Below are positions 5,969 through 8,924 of a stretch of 8,924 nucleotides of DNA, piece by piece. The translations under genes were made by a program, and so were the position numbers. The stretch comes from Candidatus Stahliibacteriota bacterium. Lineage in GTDB: Bacteria; Hydrothermota; Tepidihabitantia; B3-TA06. How positions within the stretch are numbered: the stretch's first letter is position 1; every line of letters starts with the position of its first letter. Under the pieces are notes generated by a model. That model searched no databases. It worked only from the letters and a program-made list of their open reading frames with translations, and had not been told where the DNA came from. The DNA lies in NCBI GenBank assembly GCA_030592225.1, contig JAUVJT010000081.1, positions 1 to 8,924 on the forward strand, given 5' to 3'.

Positions 5969-6826
5969 CTAAAGCTGATGCGGACGCGCCCCCCACAGAT
6001 CCAACTTGCCCATTTGGAGCGCGGCTCCAAACAACTCAGGGGTAAAGTACTTTAGACCCTTGGGAGGCTTCCGGGTGATTTCGATAGAGGGGTCTATTGT
6101 TTTGGATGCCCAGGTGAGCGACCACAACCCGGCATAGGAAGGAACCATGATAACGTAGGTGGCCACGTGCGGATAGCGCTCCTTGAGACGACTGGTGTAG
6201 GTTTTTAGATAGTCAATCTCGTACACCGGCGACTCGGACTGCACCACCATGATGCCGTCATCGGCTAGTATCGCTTTGACGTTATCCAGAAATTCATCGG
6301 TTATGAGCGCTTGGGCCGGACCTACGGGCCCGGGGCCGACCGGGTCGGTGCAGTCAATGAAACAGATATCGAAGCGTTCGTCAGTATCTTTGACGAATTC
6401 GGCGGCGTCGCCCACCTTCAATTCGACCCGGGGGTCGGCGAATCCTGAGGTAAGTTCGGGGAAGAACTCCTTTGACGCCTCGATAACCTCGCCGTCAATA
6501 TCCACCAGCAGTGCGCATTCAACAAACGGGTACTTGACTATCTCGCGGATGCTGCCGCCGTCCCCGCCACCGACTACAAGGATACGTTTTGGCAAAGGAT
6601 GAGCAAGCATGGCAGGGTGAATCAACATCTCGTGATAGACGTGCTCGTCGCGCTGAGTGAGCATCACCTTGCCGTCAAGCAGCATGAGACGCCCGAACTC
6701 GGGCGTCTCCAGGATCTCCAACAGTTGAAATTTCGTCTGCTTGCGCAGCAGGAGCTTGCTTACCCTGTAGCTAAAGCGAACGTGCTCGGTGTAATACTCG
6801 GTGTACCAAAGCTCTGAGTCAGTCAA
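5969..6826 (-). CDS. speE: Spermidine synthase (polyamine aminopropyltransferase)
   Basis: A 285-residue enzyme that transfers the aminopropyl group from decarboxylated S-adenosylmethionine to putrescine or a related amine. Seen: the N-terminal beta domain LWYTEYYTEHVRFSYRVSK, the LLLDGKVMLTQRDEHVYHEML segment (49-68), the nucleotide loop VVGGGDGGSIREI (84-96), the ribose-binding VDIDGEVIEAS (108-118) and the catalytic FIDCTDPVGP (156-165) with D158 and D161. The usual DSTDP is DCTDP here, and PVGP is repeated (PVGPGPVGP, 162-170), a small insertion in the substrate loop. The start codon is TTG at 6826, sharing TTGA with the speD stop (4-base overlap), and GGGGA lies about 7 bases upstream. 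Translation is coupled to speD, its metabolic partner. The acceptor amine (putrescine, agmatine or other) cannot be decided from sequence. Confidence 0.95.
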   Translation of the reverse strand: MTDSELWYTEYYTEHVRFSYRVSKLLLRKQTKFQLLEILETPEFGRLMLLDGKVMLTQRDEHVYHEMLIHPAMLAHPLPKRILVVGGGDGGSIREIVKYPFVECALLVDIDGEVIEASKEFFPELTSGFADPRVELKVGDAAEFVKDTDERFDICFIDCTDPVGPGPVGPAQALITDEFLDNVKAILADDGIMVVQSESPVYEIDYLKTYTSRLKERYPHVATYVIMVPSYAGLWSLTWASKTIDPSIEITRKPPKGLKYFTPELFGAALQMGKLDLWGARPHQL

Positions 6827-7179
6827 CCAAATTCCCCGCGCTTAAGGATTTTCTGACTGATGCGTTCCGGCTGCAGCAGTTCGCGCAGATGCTCAATCGC
6901 CACATTTATGTCCACGCCCTCAGAGCAGGTAAAGAAATCAATCGCCGCATAGCCATGCTCTGGCCAGGTGTGAACCGTAAAGTGCGACTCGGCTATCACC
7001 ACCACGCCTGACACCCCGTGCGGGTTAAAGTAGTGGAAAAGCGAGTCAACTATTGTGGCGTTTGAACGCCGTGCGGCCTCGCGAAAGGCCTGTTCCACTT
7101 CTCCTGAGTTGGCCAACCGCTCGTAGGGGCAGCCTTCGAACTCCAGGATGGTATGGATCCCCAGTGCTTTTTTTGTCAT
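6823..7179 (-). CDS. speD: S-adenosylmethionine decarboxylase proenzyme (bacterial class 1b)
   Basis: A pyruvoyl-dependent enzyme that makes decarboxylated S-adenosylmethionine for SpeE. The self-cleavage site is in VVIAESHFTVHTWPE: the chain is cut between Glu and Ser, and the Ser (residue 65 from this start) becomes the pyruvoyl group. The proton-donor His of HTWPE (H70) and the catalytic Cys of FFTCSEG (C85) are present, as is the FNPHGVSGV turn. Three in-frame ATGs compete: 7197 (124 residues), 7188 and 7179 (118 residues). I chose 7179 because MTKKALGIHTILEFEGC aligns with the family start (K-x-LG-x-H), and a TATAAT at 7205-7200 would place one transcription start after 7197. The 7197 start remains possible on transcripts from the distal promoter. 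Stop overlaps the speE start. Confidence 0.93.
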   Translation of the reverse strand: MTKKALGIHTILEFEGCPYERLANSGEVEQAFREAARRSNATIVDSLFHYFNPHGVSGVVVIAESHFTVHTWPEHGYAAIDFFTCSEGVDINVAIEHLRELLQPERISQKILKRGEFG

Positions 7180-7199
7180 TATTTCCATCTTTTGCATCC

Positions 7200-7205
7200 A
7201 TTATA
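7200..7205 (-). promoter_or_regulatory. Possible proximal -10 box of speD
   Basis: TATAAT on the minus strand ends 3 bases before the first candidate ATG (7197). The -35 region is poor (TTCAAC with an 18-base spacer, about 3/6). If used, transcription would start near 7193, inside the longest speD frame, and translation would have to begin at 7188 or 7179. A chance match is possible. Confidence 0.35.
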
Positions 7206-7338
7206 GCACCCCAAGTGCCTTTGGTTGAAGGGTTTACCATAATGACATGACGGCAGCTTCACTGCGCGTACCGCCACCCAGAGACCACACCGAATGACTT
7301 AGCGTATCTTAATGACGCTCATGCTTCTTGTGTGGGGA
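7206..7338 (-). promoter_or_regulatory. speD 5' leader, potentially structured, with a 7-codon ORF
   Basis: This non-coding stretch lies between the consensus promoter and speD. On the minus strand CCACAC (7335-7330) can pair with GTGTGG (7290-7285), enclosing an AGCGT/ACGCT stem (7319-7315 with 7305-7301) across an internal loop of 10 bases on each side. Further down GGCGG can pair with CUGCC. A tiny frame ATG..TAA at 7322-7299 encodes MSVIKIR and overlaps the inner stem. I do not recognise a known riboswitch class; leader control by polyamines or S-adenosylmethionine is only a hypothesis. Confidence 0.4.
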
Positions 7339-7342
7339 TGCA

Positions 7343-7370
7343 ATTATAGGGAGATTCCAGGGCTTGTCAA
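7343..7370 (-). promoter_or_regulatory. Consensus sigma-70 promoter upstream of speD-speE
   Basis: On the minus strand TTGACA (7370-7365), a 16-base spacer and TATAAT (7348-7343) match the consensus fully, with a predicted start near 7336. It has the same layout as the def promoter. It would give the speDE mRNA a leader of about 157 bases to the 7179 start. No other minus-strand gene starts between here and speD. Confidence 0.8.
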
Positions 7371-7372
7371 TG

Positions 7373-7427
7373 TTGGTCAAAAGCTGGTCAGAAGCTACCC
7401 AAAAGTTGGACAAAAGATGGACACGCC
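7373..7427. repeat. Five degenerate tandem copies of an 11-bp unit with phased A-tracts
   Basis: Consecutive units are TTGGTCAAAAG, CTGGTCAGAAG, CTACCCAAAAG, TTGGACAAAAG and ATGGACACGCC, with no bases between them. Four of the five carry an A-rich stretch ending in AAG at the same place, so short A-tracts recur every 11 bases, about one helical turn. The array abuts the -35 box of the speD promoter and covers about -37 to -91 of it. Confidence 0.75.
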
Positions 7428-7453
7428 GAAACGAATAAGGTGGTCAATCTGAA

Positions 7454-7487
7454 AGCTACCAGCTCACGGCTGCCAGCTACCGGCTGG
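7454..7487. repeat. Short AGCTACC repeat and small hairpin
   Basis: AGCTACC occurs at 7454-7460 and again at 7475-7481 (21 bases apart), within a run of related AGCT/GGCT words. CCAGC (7473-7477) and GCTGG (7483-7487) form a 5-bp stem with a 5-base loop. AAGCTACC is also part of the neighbouring 11-bp array (7393-7400), so the two may share an origin. No coding frame is visible here. Confidence 0.4.
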
Positions 7488-7498
7488 GATGAATTGAT

Positions 7499-7576
7499 AC
7501 ACAGAGATCACAAAATACACATAGATGAAAACAGAAAATAAAAAAAGCCCCCTGTGGCTCAGTGCCTCAGTGGTTC
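7499..7576. repeat. Degenerate 9-bp ACAG-type repeats in inverted orientation
   Basis: ACACAGAGA, TCACAAAAT and ACACATAGA follow each other at 7499-7525. On the right, CTGTGGCTC, AGTGCCTC and AGTGGTTC (7552-7576) are related words on the opposite strand. The arrangement (ACAG words left, TGTGG words right) repeats that of 5077-5230. The right half overlaps the terminator of the propeller gene. Confidence 0.45.
7540..7560 (-). terminator. Weak intrinsic terminator of the beta-propeller gene
   Basis: On the minus strand AGCC (7559-7556) pairs with GGCT (7549-7546) around a 6-base loop and is followed by seven T (7546-7540). It lies about 25 bases after the TAA at 7587-7585. The stem has only 4-5 pairs, so termination may be partial. 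Confidence 0.5.
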
Positions 7577-7584
7577 AATTCGTC

Positions 7585-8924
7585 TTACCTGATAACCACC
7601 AACTTCTCCGTTTCACTGAAACCGGTTGTCTGCATCCGACAGAAGTAGACGCCGTTCAACAGGTTCATGGAGCTTAAATCCATCTGATAGCTTCCCGCCT
7701 GTAGTTTCCCTGAAACAGGCATCAGCGCGCTTCGGCCCGAAACATCGAATATCTCGATGGTTACCTCGCAGGCTTGAGGTAGACCATATCTTAAACCCAT
7801 TCCTGAGACATCGAGGTAAAATACGGGGACGTTTTCCGCAGGCTCTTCTACCGCGTCTGTTCCTACAGTTGTAACGACCTTAACCACGTCCTTTTTGGCG
7901 TCATCTCCTTGTGAGGTCGAGGTAACTAATACGTCAAAGGAAGCGCCTTCCGGAGCTGTGGAAGGCGGTGTCACCTCTACCCTTATCTTGGTTGCAGAGC
8001 CTTGCGCCAACTCACCGGTAGACCAGCCCGAATTGGTAACGTCTGCGGTGATATCCGCGCCTCCGGTCAGGGCGTCAAAGTAGGCGATAATCCAGCCTGC
8101 GTTGCTTGGCGTGCCGGTAACCTCGAACGTATCAATTGCGCTTCCGTCGTTTTCTATCGAGATGTGGTAGACAACTATATCATCTGCGTCAACCATTTGC
8201 GACTTGGTCTGGTCAACTCCATCTGTGTTGTAGGTGTCGTCGCCTACGTAGGCAGGCTCATCTGAGTTCTTTACGAGATTATCAGGTTGATAGAAAGGCT
8301 GGCTGTACTTGATGGTGCAGTAATCGTCGTCGCCTTCTAAACCTGTACTCCTGCCTGTAACGTAGACGTTGCCTGTATCGTCAACCGCTATGGCAACAGC
8401 ATGATCTTGACTATCTTGACTGTATGACGGTCCGTCGTACCGGGCTACCCATTGCTGGACGCCTGAGGAATCGTACTTGACGGTCGCGTAATCCTTGCGG
8501 GTACTTGAACCAAAGCTCCAGCCCGTAACGTAGACGTTGGCTTCACCGTCAAGGGCTATGGCTTCGGCTCCATCATTATCGCCTGGCAGTCCGTCGTAAC
8601 GGGCTACCCATTGCTGGACGCCTGAGGAATCGTACTTGACGGTCGCGTAATCATAGCTGGTACCAACGCTCCAGCCTGTAACGTAGACGTTGCCTGCATC
8701 GTCAAGGGCTATGGCTTCAGCTTTATCTATATCGCTAGCCGGTCCGACGTAACGGGCGACCCATTGCTGGACGCCTGAAGAGTTATACTTGATGGTCGCG
8801 TAGTCGTAGTTGACTCCTGCCGGACCATATTTGCTCCTGCCTGTAACGTAGACGTTGCCTTCACCATCGAGGGCTATGGCGCTGGCTTCATCATAGCCAC
8901 TTTCCGGTCCGTCATAGTGGGCGA
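7585..8924 (-). CDS. Secreted SBBP-type beta-propeller protein with T9SS-like C-terminal domain (5' end outside window)
   Basis: The minus frame is open from the right edge to TAA at 7587-7585, giving 445 visible residues; an ATG at 8196 is internal. Residues 1 to about 190 hold four propeller repeats of 51-55 residues with the pattern ARYDGP..., AIALDGEGNVYVTGxS, DYATIKYxSSGVQQWV, as in SBBP/seven-bladed propeller repeats. Residues about 205-355 form an Ig-like domain (VYHISIENDGSAIDTFEV, then GWSTGELAQGS and RVEVTPP). After an acidic linker, residues 366-445 resemble a type IX secretion sorting domain or FlgD-like Ig fold: YGLPQACEVTIEIFDVSGR, then LLNGVYFCRM and EKLVVIR. The protein is probably exported and surface-attached. 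Its signal peptide and first blades lie beyond the window. The role is unknown; cell-surface binding or adhesion is a guess. Confidence 0.88.
   Translation of the reverse strand, partial: AHYDGPESGYDEASAIALDGEGNVYVTGRSKYGPAGVNYDYATIKYNSSGVQQWVARYVGPASDIDKAEAIALDDAGNVYVTGWSVGTSYDYATVKYDSSGVQQWVARYDGLPGDNDGAEAIALDGEANVYVTGWSFGSSTRKDYATVKYDSSGVQQWVARYDGPSYSQDSQDHAVAIAVDDTGNVYVTGRSTGLEGDDDYCTIKYSQPFYQPDNLVKNSDEPAYVGDDTYNTDGVDQTKSQMVDADDIVVYHISIENDGSAIDTFEVTGTPSNAGWIIAYFDALTGGADITADVTNSGWSTGELAQGSATKIRVEVTPPSTAPEGASFDVLVTSTSQGDDAKKDVVKVVTTVGTDAVEEPAENVPVFYLDVSGMGLRYGLPQACEVTIEIFDVSGRSALMPVSGKLQAGSYQMDLSSMNLLNGVYFCRMQTTGFSETEKLVVIR
8441..8652 (-). repeat. 53-bp exact direct repeat within propeller blades
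   Basis: The segments 8441-8493 and 8600-8652 are identical over 53 bases, 159 bases apart, one blade length. They encode the conserved blade end DYATVKYDSSGVQQWVAR. Identity without synonymous changes points to recent duplication or gene conversion between blades; the neighbouring blades differ more. Confidence 0.85.

Noticed and set aside
6249..6602. Long plus-strand frame opposite speE
   Set aside because: It is Ser/Pro-rich shadow translation of a conserved gene; speE has all its motifs on the minus strand.
7206..7338. Known SAM riboswitch upstream of speD
   Set aside because: I could not match the stems or conserved bases of SAM riboswitch classes I know; kept only as an unclassified leader.
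7373..7427. Possible CRISPR array or origin iterons
   Set aside because: Units are 11 bp with no spacers, which excludes CRISPR; no dnaA or rep gene or DnaA boxes are nearby.
7585..8196. 203-codon protein starting at the ATG at 8196
   Set aside because: The same frame continues upstream without a stop to the window edge with propeller repeats, so this ATG is internal.

Overview
The window looks like chromosomal DNA from an uncultured anaerobic or microaerophilic bacterium. The most likely placement is an FCB-type or candidate-phylum lineage such as WOR-3/Stahlbacteria. This is inferred from gene content only: ferredoxin-dependent pyruvate oxidation, an MglA/MglB pair, spermidine synthesis through SpeD/SpeE, and a large secreted beta-propeller protein ending in a type IX-secretion-like C-terminal domain. 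Base composition is roughly balanced and the promoters match the sigma-70 consensus TTGACA/TATAAT closely, unlike the -33/-7 promoters of Bacteroidota. No phage, transposase, CRISPR, tRNA or rRNA was found.

Layout. Positions 1-2637 (+) hold a tight operon: the 3' end of porA, then porB, mglB (MglA GAP/roadblock) and mglA (Ras-like GTPase). The porA/porB overlap is 1 base and the later gaps are 2 and 6 bases. A strong palindromic terminator at 2676-2705 separates it from a convergent operon read right to left: def (peptide deformylase), fabD (malonyl-CoA:ACP transacylase) and a 55-codon zinc-ribbon gene at 2782-2949. From a 107-base intergenic region def is transcribed leftward and a flavodoxin-fold FMN/Cys-cluster protein (4498-5076) rightward. 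The two promoters have -35 boxes that form a perfect 8-bp inverted repeat. Everything from 5274 to the right edge is on the minus strand: an unknown lipoprotein, speE, speD, a roughly 390-base non-coding region, and the 3' part of a secreted SBBP-type beta-propeller protein.

How the genes work together. PorAB makes acetyl-CoA from pyruvate. FabD loads malonyl units onto ACP for fatty acid synthesis. Def removes formyl groups from new proteins. SpeD supplies decarboxylated S-adenosylmethionine to SpeE for spermidine-type polyamine synthesis. MglA/MglB form a GTPase switch for polarity or motility, and here they are probably co-transcribed with central-carbon genes.

The most interesting signals are regulatory or small. 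The def promoter sits so close to its ATG that the mRNA should be leaderless. A zinc-ribbon gene of only 55 codons follows fabD. A consensus promoter lies upstream of speD, preceded by A-tracts phased at exactly 11 bp and followed by a structured leader with a 7-codon ORF. The propeller blades carry a 53-bp exact DNA repeat. Two intergenic regions carry degenerate 9-bp tandem repeats in inverted orientation. I did not find a clearly new multi-gene defence or mobile system.
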